The notes under the pieces are model-generated. The model made no database searches. It saw only the letters and a list, made by a program, of their open reading frames with translations, and had not been told where the DNA came from. Shown here piece after piece: positions 35,868 to 48,760 of a stretch of DNA of 64,000 nucleotides. The translations under genes were made by a program, and so were the position numbers. Source of the stretch: Annona cherimola (Eukaryota; Streptophyta; Magnoliopsida; Magnoliales; Annonaceae); contig CM059971.1 in assembly GCA_030490835.1 (NCBI GenBank), positions 38,054,012 to 38,118,011 of the forward strand. The letters run 5' to 3'. The number at the start of each line of letters is the position of its first letter. Position 1 is the first letter of the stretch.

Positions 35868-38800
35868 TGTCATAATTTGTATTTTTAGGGTTAAGAGGCG
35901 TGCCATATGTTAATAGATTCATTTTGGAGTCTAGAATTTAACCCAATAAACGGTTTGTCAATTGAAGCTTTGTAGAAAAAGTCATTGAAAAAATAGGGGA
36001 ATGTTAATAACTTAAGGGTATTTTGTAATTTTTCAAAAAATATTCCTTCAAATTCTTTCCCTCTCAACTAGTTTGAACCAGGGTCTTGAAAAAAACGTGA
36101 AAAGGAGAGAGGAAGAGAAGAGAAGAGGGAATTTGGGAGGGATTTTTAAAAGGGTTGGACTTGCATTTTCTTTAAAAAAGCTTTTCAATAATCATTATTA
36201 GGCATCAAGAAACCCAACAATCAAGAGAGAAGCAAGGGTTTGGGAGAAATGTGGGGAAACTCGGATTCCAAGTAAGTGACTTGTTTTCTTTTTAAATAAA
36301 TTATATATTTAAGGTGGAAATATGTTGCTTAACCTTTCCATATAAGTAATACATATATTGTTGAAGATTTCTATGATTTTTACTCATTCAAGAGTGGGGT
36401 AGAGATTGAGATTTATTGAAAATTAGGAATTTTGATGGAAATTCATGAAATGAATAATATAGGAATGCTATTTATCATGTATGGAATGTATAGAATTGAT
36501 TTTGGTTGATTGCACATAAGATTTTCATGACTGCCATAAAATGCCCATCAAGTGTTCGACTAAATGCTTAAGAGCGGTTATGAGTGGTTTTAACATGTGA
36601 AAATAGACACTTAATACCTTAATAATACTTGTGATATGATGGGATGATAAATTCCTAAAAAATGAGCTTATATATGGGTTAATTGAACTAGACTTGAGAC
36701 ATGTGTAGTTCACTTTGGATGTTGGATCATAGCATGGAATTAGGATTTTCTTAGTGCAGTGCTATGCATACATGATGTAATAATCATGAGAGTTCTGGAT
36801 GGGTTATGATTTTGATGTGTGAGGTCATGGACTTGTATTTGTGTATAGATATATATAAATTCAAATGAATATGTTGATTAATTATTTATTTATTTTAAAA
36901 TTGAAATGTTAGATGGAGCCTAACTTGACAACTAAAGTGTAGAGCGTTTTGGCAAGAGAGCTTCATTGAAAGGAAGTAGGTTATTTTCTTTTCAAATAAA
37001 TCATATATTTGACTTATAAATGACTTGTTTGACCTTTACATACGGGCATCACTCTTGTATTATATGTTTTGGAAAGTCTAAAGTTTTGGGTTGTGTATGA
37101 AAATTTGGAATTTATTGAATTAGGGGTTTTGGTTGGAACCTGTAGATCAAAAAATTTAGAAAATATTTTTTTTATATACAAATGTAGTGCATTGAGGTGA
37201 AATACTTGAGTTTTGTAATTATTTGTTATGATTTTTGAATTATGTCTACTAAGTGTTCGATAAGATGCCAATAGGAGGTATGATTCATTGAATTCATATA
37301 GAAATGGATATTTATTATCCTAAATGTATAAATAGGTTGATTTTATTTTGGCAAACCTTGGTTTTGAGTTGAGAATGATATTTTTGAATATATTTCATGG
37401 GCATCTCCTTGATTTTATAGTTTGAAGTCTTTTTGAAGGGCTATGATTATATAGAGAGCCTAGCATTTTTTACTATAAACAATCTTATAAAAAAGCACGT
37501 GAAAGATTTATTAGAAATAACTAGGAGTGATTTTACATGAGTTCGACATGTAATGAGTGAATGCCTATGAAGTTTGCTTAAAATTTCTATATCTTTTATA
37601 TTGCCCATGTTGTGTTTGATAAAATGCCTAAGTGAGACTAGTTGTATAATATGCATATTAATATAGTATCTTAGTGAAATAAATAAATTATTACTATAGT
37701 TGAATCATATTGGGTTCTAAATAATATGGAACGAAACTTGTGATAGTTTGATATGGAGGAGTATTAGGGTATATTAATTGTAAGAGTATTAAATATGCTT
37801 TCTTGAATTGTGATTGAATTGATATTTGAATGATGTACACTCTTGTACTTGGAATATGTGATGGTAACTTGGAATGGATGAATGATGTAAGTATGGATGA
37901 GGTGAGAGTTAAATCCTTGCATAACTTACTTTGGAGCTAGAGTTGTTGAGACTCAGATAGACTTATATAAGGTCTTGATTCATGTGTGTTTGGGTGGATT
38001 AGGTTGATTTGGTATTTCAAAATTTTCATATTTCATATTAATTTTTATGGTTTAGGGCAAGAACCTTTGTTGAACATGATTTAATTTTGTGTTTTGATAT
38101 GGTTTTGTGAAATCATTGCTTGGTTTGAATTATTTGAGAGATTAGGGTCATAGGAAGAAGTTGGAAGTGTAGAAATTTAAGGATTTTGTGGAAACCCATG
38201 AAATTGGTGATGTGGGGATGATTGTTCATGACAATTGAATGTATTTGGTTGAGTTTACATGGTTTGGCATAGAATGTATAAGGTTTCTAAATGTTACCCA
38301 TGACTTGTTTGATAAAATGCCTAAACAAGACTTAATGTGTAGAAATCATGTGTGAATGAAGATGTGAGGCTTTAATGAGATAAGTAATGTATCACAAAGC
38401 TTGGTGGCAAATGGGATGATGAATTATGTAAAATGGAACATATCATGAGCTTGATGTGCATGAGTTGTATATTTTAAAATGAAGGTCTGAACTTGGTTGG
38501 TTGAGCTTATATATAGATTAATGTTGAATTGCATAACTCATGTTTAAGGAGAGAATGATAGCTTAGGTGAATTGGTATTGTGTTTAAAATGAATATGGAT
38601 AGTTTCTAATGTAACCTAGCTTGAGGCTAGGCTTGAGGAAACCAAGTAGGGACTCATTCTTTGTTATGGTTGTATTTTAATGGATCTTGGGTTGTCTTTA
38701 TGGTGGATTGTCATGACATGTATTGATTTTAGAGACTTGGGGCTAGGCCCTTGATAAATAATTGGTTGGTTTGGTTATGTGTAGGGTTATTTTCTCGTGA

Positions 38801-39483
38801 GATTGATGTTCATGGTTTGGCATGAGCATGATACATATGGCGTGAGTAATGCACATACATAGTTTGCATAGGGTTGTTTATGGCCCTTTATTGACATGAG
38901 GATTGGATTGTTCATGACCCTTAATGGACATGAGTTTGGTTCGGTTGTGTTTATACTTTGACATAACATGACATGATGGTGTGGAGCTAGTGAGAATTTA
39001 ATATTTGCATTACATATAATGATATGAAATATAATGGTTTTAGCATAGGTTTACTGTTATTTTTATCAATTGCACTTATTTATTGAGTTTGTCCGACTTA
39101 TGTATTTTTTTTCAATGTTTCTAATAGGATTGATGCTATAGGTACTTAGCTGTGAACTTGGTTCTGTTGATTCCTAGATAAGTTGGATTGTAGCAGGTAT
39201 AGGTTATATAATTTTGAATGATAGTTTTTTTATAAGATTGATGCATTAGTACGATGAAAAATATATGTGTGTGTAAATTATCTTGAGCAATGAGAAGCAT
39301 TATATTATTCTATTATGGTTTATGGATTTACGACCTGTTGAGGCTTTATTAATGTGTTTAGGAAGTATAAGTATGTATTTTACTTCCATTGAGAAGTAAA
39401 TGATGGAAATAATTATAGTTTAATTAGTTTTAATTCCATATGTCTAATTGATGAATTAGTTATGAATATCTAGGATTGTCACA
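35868..39483 (+). repeat. Probable decayed Gypsy-like LTR
   Basis: The segment begins tgtcataatttg and ends aggattgtcaca, giving possible TG...CA ends. An internal purine-rich tract (36095-36145) is followed by a splice-donor-like aagtaagtgacttg, an arrangement I associate with leaders of large Gypsy LTRs. Another block, ttgagtttgtccgacttatg near 39083, is also familiar from such LTRs. No target-site duplication, PBS or coding region was found, so boundaries and identity are tentative. Confidence 0.35.
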
Positions 39484-40599
39484 GGAGGATTTTCATATAT
39501 ATATGGTCTTTTGCTTTCGAAATTATGATAGATCCTGGGGAGATGCTGTTGGATCTCTATCGTAGTTACTGTCGGTCCAGGATAATGGATAGCAAGGTGA
39601 TACAAATTATTTCTAGTCCTTAAGCAACATATAAATAATGCGAATGCAACTAACATGTGAACAAACAAGCCAGTATCCAATCCTTAGTTCATGCAATCAT
39701 ATCTCTCAGCTTAATATTGCAAAAAATAACAACAAATTAAGATAACTCATGAAAAAATAGCTAAAAAAACTGCCACATCACTCTCTCAGATGAAATGTGT
39801 TATCCCAATTTTCCAAGTTCACATGTGAATATTATCAATGGTTAATCAAAGTTTGTAGATTATTCTTGCAAACAAGTTTTTCTAATCATAAAGGCCTTCT
39901 AAGACAAGTGTAATAGATAGATGAAAGAATTAACAAATACATTATTTCAAAAATATACAACATTGATTCATCAAATTTACTTAGCCTAAATTGGATAATT
40001 ATAAACCTAACTTTCCCCGAACATATTGCTTTGCCTCTCCTCACAATACTTCAAGTTATCTAAAGAGTTTTCTTTTATCTTTTTTAGCTCCCCTCACCAT
40101 TTTTCAGAATATCTAGGGAGAATTTTTCTTTTTTTATTTAAGCACTATTATTGTGACCTTCCCTTGCCTTTTTACGTGAATCTTGCTATTTGTAGATGTT
40201 AAGTCCCAGTTACTCATCTTGGTTAGCCACCCCCTTTATTGCGAAACCTACAAATTTTAAATTACAACTTTAAGCATATAGCACATATAAATGAAATTTT
40301 TAGGTCATGAAATTAATGAAATTGAATACAAATTAATGGCCTAAAATTAAAAATGCTATTGTTGAATGGAATAATGACAAATTATGTTAATCAATCTTAG
40401 ATTAATTAATTACCATTTAATGATCCTATTTAAATAATTAATTGATTTAAATTATTTAAATTGATAAATGACCATGATTTAATGATCCTAAATATGTATC
40501 ATGTGTCTAAATCATGAAATTTAAAATAATATGATTCATGATGTGTAAATAATGTAGACACATAAAAATAAAAATAAACATAAGAGGTAGCCGCACATG
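39484..40599. other. Non-coding DNA
   Basis: No gene or terminal repeat is recognised. The segment is AT-rich with no notable frame. Confidence 0.35.
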
Positions 40600-42892
40600 T
40601 ATACACAAAAGGGAGCCCCTTTTCAATCATGCGAGTGAATGAAGGAAGGAGGGGAGGAAAGAAACGGAGAGAGAGGGAATAAGAAGAATGAGAAGAAAAG
40701 GAATGAGAAGGGAGGGAAGAGGGTCGTCGGTCGTCCACTGTCCATGTCATTGCAGATAATGACGCTAGCCACCACATGGAGGTAAGAGAGATGAGTTTTT
40801 ATGGGTTTTTTAGAAATTTATCTCTCTTAGCAAGAAAAATTGTAGGAATTTTATTAAATATGGGTAGACCTATAAGAATGTAGAGAAAAATCATAGAAAA
40901 GAGGCTGGAGATTCAAAATTGTGGCCATGGGGGGCTACGGTTTTGATTTTCTATCCCAGATCATGATGTCAATGATGGGTTTTAAATAGATTTGTGCATA
41001 CGATGATTAGTAGAGCTTAAAACATGTAAATAGAAGTCCATAATTGGTCATATGCATGAATTCAAAATTTCAAGAGCTAAGAAGTTGTAATTTTTCTACC
41101 CCAAATTTCTTTAGTGTATTTAAATGATGTTGGGATATATTATTTTTAAAATAACATGTATAATCTTAGGTAGAAAAGAAAATAAAAAATTCCATCATAT
41201 CCTAAATGCATGTAAGGCCTAAAAATGTGGCCTAGGCATAGGGCTTTTGCGCCCAACTTGTGTTGAATGAATAATAAGTAATTATAAGATGGATTTCATT
41301 TTAAATTTTTGCCTAGGATAGAGAATATAAAATTCAAACGAAACCCAAATTATAAGGTTGTGAAAAAGAATTTAAATATGAGATTTTTATGTAAAACATG
41401 CAGAAAAAGGTTGGGGCATAATTTATAAGCTATTAGATGGTGGACATTACATTATTTTGATGACAATGGATAAGGCAATTGGGTAAATTGCCCCTATACA
41501 TGTGATTTGATATGTAAAAGCTAGATTTAATTATTTAGTGTTATGTAAAAAAAATATGGAATGAAAATCTTAAGTTTTAGCGAAATAAACTACATTATAT
41601 GAAGGTTGATGATGAACTACCATCTATAGGAGGAAAGTAATTCTAATCAATGATTTATAATGATATAATACGAATGCTAAGGCATGTGTATAAGGATAAA
41701 TATTAATTTCATGAAAAGGATGTATGAAAGTTGGAAGAATCCAAATGTACATCCAAGTACAAGAATGAATGAATTTTTATGATTTTTCAATGCTTAATTT
41801 ATTGAATTTGTGACTATAAATGATTAATTGGTTTAAAATATTAAGATACATAGGCATATTAAGTGATGGGTGTCAAGAATAAACTAGAATGTATAGAGTA
41901 GATGAATCACAGGGCTAGTTGGCCATGAAAATAAGTTTATTAGATTAACTCATAAATTCTAAGTGGAAAAAAAATAGATTTGAAATTAAATAGGTAATTT
42001 ATGAATTTAATGAATAAAAGGTAGTTGTTAAGTATTTTTTTAAAAAAGAAATGTCATATGATTTCTTATGGTGGCCATGGATAGAGGTTGTGTGACTTAC
42101 GAATTGTGTAAACTTCTACCTAAGTAACAAATGCAGTCATTTATATGATTGATAAGATGGAACACATCTTAAATGAATTTTAGTTGTGCTAGACGAGCTA
42201 GCAAATTATATAGAGAAATAAGTATTTTTTACTTCTCCATTGAGATGAGTTAAGATTCAAAAAGGATAACTTTACTTTTGACAGACACTTTATAAAACTT
42301 GTTTTGCATGAGTAAAACAATCTTATGCCTATGCGAGACTCATTTAAATGTGGTTTTAGAATTATGGTAAAAATTGCTAACTGAAATTTATTGATTTATA
42401 TCAATATAATAAACTTTTAAACGATAAATCTTGGCTAAAAAATAATGTTTAATGAATATATTAATAAAAATCACTTTCTATGACATGTCTAGTATTGGAG
42501 GTGCCAAGTCATTTAGTTGGTGGTTTAACATTTATTGAAAACAAGTATTGGGAATTTTGTAGGAAATAAAGGAATAAAAGCAAGGGGAGTGTAGATAGCC
42601 CCTATACATGTATAAATAAGGTTGAATTCTTAATCAAAAACCTATTTTATAATATTTTAGATGAGTGTTCTAAGTTGAAATGAATTGAATATATAAAATG
42701 GTTAGTCTTAAGGCATGATGATGTATCAATAAAGTTGTTCTGAATGTAAACAACCTTAACAAGGGCTAAACATGATTTCTGTATGATAAATAAAGTTCAA
42801 ATGAAATTCAAGTGTTTGTGTGATTAATTGAAATGACTTTAAAAAAAACGAATTTCTTTTGAAAAATAAATATTTTAATGAAATCAATCAAG
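40600..42892 (+). other. LTR-leader-like region followed by AT-rich DNA
   Basis: A purine-rich run at about 40630-40720 followed by ggaggtaagagag resembles the transcribed leader and splice donor of a large plus-oriented Gypsy LTR. Upstream and downstream ends were not found. The 92-codon minus frame at 40499-40777 is the complement of the purine run and is not taken as a gene. Confidence 0.3.
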
Positions 42893-43858
42893 GAGAATAG
42901 GTAAGTAATGGAAAGTGAAAAGATAATGCGAACTAAGTGTCGACGTGAATGTTTATATTATATAAATATTTGCTATTCTAATGATATTAAGAACCTATTC
43001 TAATAAGGTGTAGGGTAGGTTGAGATGTAATGAGATTTCAGATAAATAGTATATGACTGTGCAAATTTATTGCAAAGGCTATCACAATTATGAATGGCTC
43101 TAAAAAAGGTTGATTATGATTCGTATTGTTAAATCTAAGTTTCAAGTATAGATACAGTAATTAAATGCAATATACATAAAATGTATAAACCTAATTAAGG
43201 GCATTTTATTTATAGAATGATTAAAAGACTGAGTAGCCTATAGTACATGAATTTTTTTTGATTATTTATGTTTAGAAAGATTATTTTTGAGCATGTTAGG
43301 CTTTATGAAACCCTGTAAAATCTAATTTTACTATGAATTAGAGATAAATTCCGTATATGGAAGTCTAAAATGAGAATAGGTAAGTAATGAAAAGTAAAAA
43401 GATAATGCGAACTAAGTGTCAATGTGAATGTTTATATTATGTAAATATTAGCTATTCTAATAATATTAAGAACCTATTCTAATAAGGTGTAGGGTAGGTT
43501 GAGATGTAATGAGATTTCAGATAAATAGTATATGACTGTGCAAATTTATTGCAAAGGCTATCACAATTATGAATGACTCTAAAAAAAGGTTGATTATGAT
43601 TCATATTGTTAAATCTAAGTTTCAAGTATAGATATAGTAATTAAATGCAATATACATAAAACGTATAAGCTTAATTAAGGGCATTTTATTTATAGAATGA
43701 TTAAAAGACTGAGTAGCCTATAGTACATGAATTTTTAGATTATTTATGTTTAGAAAGATTATTTTTGAGCATGTTAGGCTTTATGAAACCCTGTAAAATC
43801 TAATTTTACGATGAATTAGAGATAAATTCCATATATGGAAGTCTAAAATGAGAATAGG
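42893..43858. repeat. Tandem duplication, two units of about 479 bp
   Basis: The sequence gagaatagg occurs at 42893, 43372 and 43850, marking the borders of two units (42902-43380 and 43381-43858). The units are the same length within one base and differ by a handful of point changes and short run-length changes. There is no coding content. High identity between the units points to a recent duplication compared with the surrounding decayed DNA. Confidence 0.9.
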
Positions 43859-44113
43859 AGGTTTGTTTAAGTGTAGGACGAATTATATTTAAACCAGATT
43901 TTCAAGCAAAGAAATGCTTAAATTTCTTATTAAAAGCCAATGAAAAATGGGCAAGTAGGAAATAAGTAGACATGTAGACTGGCATGCATGATGATATGAA
44001 TGTTATGCTCAGATATTATTCCTTATTGGTTATGCTAGGGAGGGGTAAAGAAAAGATGGAGGGAAGCCAAAGAAAAAATGTACGCAAGCTCTTCAAGATT
44101 TTAGTTCAAAAGA

Positions 44114-44476
44114 TTGGATTTTTTATATCTTGGTCACTCTAAATATGTATATTTTCTTTCTAGCTTACAAGTTTTACGTATTTGCTTTTTAGACCTTGTA
44201 AGTTTGATCTATTTGTAATTTAGTCCCTGTCATTAATGACACGCCGTTAACTGCATATACGAGTCAACTCATGAGTCAACTCATATATGCAGTTACCGAC
44301 AAAGTTATGAGTCGACTCATATATACAGTTAAGAGCGGAGTTTTTTACATGCATTAATGGCAGAGACTAAAATGTAAAGAGGGAAAACTTATAGGTTCTA
44401 AAAAGCAAATATATGAAACTCGTGGGCTAGAAAGCAAATATGCATAGTTAGAAAGACCAAAATGCAAGAAATCCAA
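44114..44476. mobile_element. Foldback element with very long inverted repeats
   Basis: The left arm (from ttggattttttatatcttgg at 44114) and the right arm (reverse complement of the end at 44476, ttggatttcttgcattttgg) pair over about 170 bp each. Shared blocks are ctttctagc, tatttgctttttaga and tttagtc. The centre holds a palindrome-like core (44249-44294, aactgcatatacgagt against actcatatatgcagtt). The element is non-coding, with no clear target-site duplication. It is probably a non-autonomous DNA transposon. Confidence 0.7.
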
Positions 44477-44689
44477 GAGAATTTCATGGTAAGAAAATAT
44501 ATTCTTGTTGTTTCATCTTATGAAAGGATATTTGCCAATGAATGATTATGTTAATTTTCTTTTATGTGTTTATTAGAAAATAATTGTAAAATGAATTGCT
44601 TTATTTAAAATTTTGAAATCAATATGCATTATAAATGTATTTAGAGATGGCCATTACCCCATGTATTAGGCTCATATGAAACTGATAAA

Positions 44690-45200
44690 AGAAAGGGACA
44701 AAAGCACAAAGAAAGATCTAAAAAAGAATAGGATAGATTGCACACACCACAATAAAATAACCTAAAAAAGACATCACAAATTACAGTGGTTTAGTTAATA
44801 CACCTACTCCACTCTCCAAGTCAACACTTTGACTTAGGTTTCCACTAGTCCACTTAGAATCTCAAGTTACAGTGACATGTCTCACTCGTCTTTTGGATTA
44901 CAAAAATAGCTCCAACTGTCACGTGAAGCTTTTCACAGATCATAACAAAAGCTTTCCTCTTGAATTACATAGCTTCTAATTCAAGGTAAAATAAATAAAA
45001 ATAAAATAAACCTTACAATCAATTAAATAACATAGAAGTACAAAGATGAAGCTTTAGTAGGATGGTTATAATGACATTCAATATGCTTCTTTTGATAAAT
45101 GGACAAATGATCATAAAGAATGCCTTGAGACAGATTTGCACTTTTGAAATGATCTTCTTCAAATTGAATTTCCAATTGAAATTCATTCTCTATTTATAAT
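44690..45200 (-). repeat. Older relative of the SIRE-like LTR, 3' part
   Basis: The segment shares, in the same order, the blocks seen in the younger LTR at 45358-45500: cacaccac then ttacagtggtttag, acctactccactctccaag, and gacttaggtttccacta. The match is imperfect, so this is an older family member next to, and possibly interrupted by, the LTR at 45201. Confidence 0.5.
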
Positions 45201-46798
45201 TGTTGGCCCTGAGTTTATGACAAAATCCAAGAGGGGAGGGGTGAATTGGGTTCTTAAAAAAAATTCTTCTGGTGTAGTGGATGTCACCTCCTTTGTGAAC
45301 TAAGTCCCCTTGAATGAAAAATATGGATAATGAAATAGCAAGTAGAGCAAAGAAATCACACACAAGAGATTACGGTGGTTTGGGACAACTCTACCTACTC
45401 CACTCCTCCAAGAACATACCCTTGTGCCTTGGGTTCCACTATATCAATAGAAATATATTTAGAGCCCTTGCTCTCTTCTAGATTCCAGCTCTGGGAGCCT
45501 TTACAAATTTTGCACAAGTAGATCACGAGTCACACTCTAATCACATACTACTTCGCCTTCATTTGGTCTTGGTCTTCAACACCAAAAGAAGTAGAATCTC
45601 AAAAACAAAGAATGAAAACAAGAATCTACACTTTTACGGATGTGTAGTTAGATTTTTAGCTCGTGAAAGAACTTGTAGAATGAACGGATGAATGAACATT
45701 TCAACACTCTCAACAAAGAGTAGAGTTCTTCTTGTAGATCTCCTGAATGAGCACTTGAAAGATTCAGAGTTGAAAGGTGAAAGTTTAATCAATGCACTAG
45801 CTAACACTCCTCCTTCCATTTGACGTGTATTAAATAGGAGATGAGTAAATTCGAACGTTTGGTGGTAGGTGATACCCATTCAATGCTCCGACATTTGAAT
45901 TTTTCTAACTGTTGCGACTCAAGTCGTACCTGGAGTGGATTTTGGATGGCACTTCGATCTTTAGCTCTTCAAGTTCAAGTTCCATTTCGGGTTGACTTAG
46001 CCTTGGACTTGACTAAGTCGTAGGTGAAGTTGACTTGAATTGCTACTTCACTCTCTACTTAGCTCATTGGAACTTGGTGCTTCATAATCTCGATCAATTA
46101 GCTTGTATAACTATGTATCTTGATAAATCAACTTTAAAGGACTTCATTTTTGTATATGTGTGTCTTTGAACTCTTGTATATTGAACTTGGTCATGTCCAT
46201 TTGAAAACTCTTGAATGGCTTGTGTTTTGGACTTTGAATCATGTTGGGATAATGTTGCTTGATTCTATTTTTGTCACCATTGTCTTGAAACTTCTTGATT
46301 TACCTTTATTGTATCCAAGTTGAATGCTGGGGTTTACTTGGTTTGCAACTTCACTCAAATTGCATGTTTGAGTTGACTTCATTTGTGACTTGACCCAAGT
46401 CGCATATTGAAATTGACTTGGGTTGCAACTTAGCTTGACCAAACTCAACTTCGGAAACTTTAAGTCTACTCAAGTCACTAACGGATTCGATTTAGGTTGC
46501 GATTTGACTCAAGTCACATGCGAAGTCGACTTCAGGTGCGACTTAGCCTGCTCAAGTATCCACTATTTCAGTGCTGTCGAAAAATGGGCCTCTGAAGTCG
46601 ATGCTGGAGTAGACTTCGGTATCAACTTAAGTTGATGCCTGAGTCAACTTAGCGTGTGTATTGACCTGCCAAGCTTTAAATCTTGAAATCCCTAAGCCTT
46701 GAATCACTTCAACACATATTAGTGTCATAAAGCCTGTCAAATTGAATTGTTAATCATCAAAACATGAATTGTGCTTGATTCACCATTTATTTATAACA
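45201..46798 (-). mobile_element. SIRE/Maximus-like Copia solo LTR C
   Basis: On the minus strand the unit starts TGTTATAAATAAATGG (46798), continues with ttttgatgattaacaatt, and ends CTCAGGGCCAACA (45201), including aattcacccctcccctcttg. Length is 1598 bp. The body (45905-46640) carries the same aagtcgac modules as LTRs A and B, here with many CG to TG or CA changes. Flanks ataat and acctt do not match, so either a duplication is lost or one end is rearranged. No PBS follows, so it is a solo LTR or the 3' LTR of a lost element. Confidence 0.65.
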
Positions 46799-47788
46799 AC
46801 CTTTAACATCCAAAATCACCAACAAAGATTTTTTCATCAAATTTGCAACTAATTAAATTTTTCTCAACAATCTGTAACAACTCAACAAACCAAGAAAACT
46901 CATCATAACAAACTAACTAATTTTGACACGCCATCATCCATAGATCTCGCTAAAAAATTGTCAAAGTTCTAAGCCAAAATTGTTGAAATTTGTGTTAAAG
47001 GTTTTCTAGAAAAATCTCAATAGATGCACACACAATTTCCATACTCACTTGTTACAACTATTCATCTCAAACAAATCATAATTGAATACATTTCAAGTAT
47101 TAAATTCTTAACTTATCCATCATCAAAAGGCTGCAACTCAATTGTTCTCCCCCATTTTGTTGATGACAAATCACAAGTGACATGTTAAGAATATAATGTA
47201 TTCTCTAATAAAAAAACTCGCTGTTTTAATACTTCCAATCATTCATGTGTTTTCTCTCGCTTTGTCATTAACAAAATGCAACAAGTAAGAAATATCAGAA
47301 AGCCTTATTGAAAAATCAAACTAAAATGTAAAACTTGAAATAAATCTATCTAAATGCAACAATATGCATTATTTTATGCTCAGGATAAAAATAAACCATA
47401 TAAATGTCTGCTAATATTATTTGTGTGCTAACAATTAAAAAATAAAAAACTTGAAGTTCGCCAAAACACCATCAAATCCAATCTGCACATCTGTCATCAT
47501 ATGGATCTTAAGCACCTGCATGAAACTTAAGACCTATTCTTCATCAGAATAAGACAAATTAATATGAGATAATGAAGATTTTGATGATTGACCCTTGGTT
47601 CTATTGGATTTTTAGATATTCAAAAATGGTGTGGAACTTGAAATTCATAAGGCTCTTTTCTAAAAGTATGTTATCTAGAAGGTGGTTTAGGTGGTAAAAT
47701 CATATCATGATGATGATTATTGTTAGCAATCACTTAAAGAAGATCATTCAGTTTTGGTAATCCAACAGTCAAACATATTTTTTCAATG
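46799..47788 (-). other. Non-coding part of a decayed minus-strand retroelement
   Basis: The only recognised signal is the polypurine-like tract at 47145-47158. Otherwise there is no coding domain. The bases next to 46799 read tgttggtgattttgg on the minus strand, resembling the start of an older LTR. Confidence 0.4.
47145..47158 (-). other. Polypurine-like tract
   Basis: On the minus strand aaaatgggggagaa follows ttgtcatcaac, the usual context of the polypurine tract in SIRE/Maximus Copia elements just before the 3' LTR. It suggests that a minus-strand element's 3' LTR once started here. Confidence 0.45.
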
Positions 47789-48760
47789 TTATCTTATAAA
47801 TCTCACCCAACTTCTACTATCCTCACACAAGTTGTAGGTAGTAAAGTCAAGTTGTTGTATCATTGTTGAAATTGAATTTCTTACTATTAGTGTTGTAGTG
47901 GCAACAGTGGATGTAACAATTGTGATGCTTTCTTGTATATTAAAAAGAGAAGTAACAATTTCATGCTTAAACTCATGGAAATCATGAGTTAAACTATCGA
48001 ATCTAGTATCAATAGTTTCCATTCTAGAATTTAATTGCTGAAAGTTTGATTCTAGAAAGGATTGGAGAGAAGAGAAATCAACATTAATCAAATATGGTTG
48101 AAGGGGTATACTTGCTGAAAATGGAGGTGCAAAATTGGGTTTAAAAGATAGGTGCCCACATTACAAGTTGGGTTGACAGGTGAATTGTGACGCAGATCTA
48201 TTTGCATTTGAGCAGAGGAAGTTACGTTTACCATTTCACTATCATTGAAAGACGAAGATAGGTTTGGCTAAGCTTCAGAATTAGCATTTTTATGAGGGCC
48301 ACCTTATTGTCCATGATGTCCATCCCCACCCAAGTAACCATCCTATCCTCCTTGACCTTGACCAAGTCTATCATCTTGCATTTTGAACAAAAACACTATG
48401 TTGTTTTGGAGGAAACCGACGATATGCTACATGAAAATCTGAAATTATAATCCATTCACCATCAACTATGTCGGTATATTGCATACTTTTGAGTGTAGAT
48501 TCATTGATAACATCATAGATTGTTGGTTTGATGGGTGATTCTCTCTCAAATCAATGTTGAAATGCTAAAATAACCTTCTTAAATACATAGAGTACGACAA
48601 ACATCTATTTGCTCTCCTTTCTATGACAACATATAAGATAACATTGTAGTAGGAATGAAATAGGGTTGTTATTTACAATTGCTCACATTAATTCAAAATC
48701 ATCAAGTGTAATGATATGATATCTCCCCCTCTAGGTAGTTGCAATAACTAAGCGTAGCAA
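47789..48760 (-). pseudogene. Putative plant-transposon-protein remnant with coiled coil
   Basis: Near 48530-48415 the minus strand reads, with breaks, ESPIKPTIYDVINESTLKSM and YTDIVDGEWII. This resembles the SPxxYDxxxESTLxxM pattern of the plant-specific putative transposon protein family found in non-autonomous retroelements. An open frame from 48091 to 47789 gives 100 residues with heptad-like LQSFLESNFQQLNSRMETID and further coiled coil, fitting the C-terminal part of such proteins. Stops near 48600 and 48380 make it a pseudogene. The family call rests on pattern memory only. Confidence 0.4.

Noticed and set aside
40499..40777. 92-codon Ser-rich minus frame
   Set aside because: It is the complement of a purine-rich leader-like run and is low complexity.
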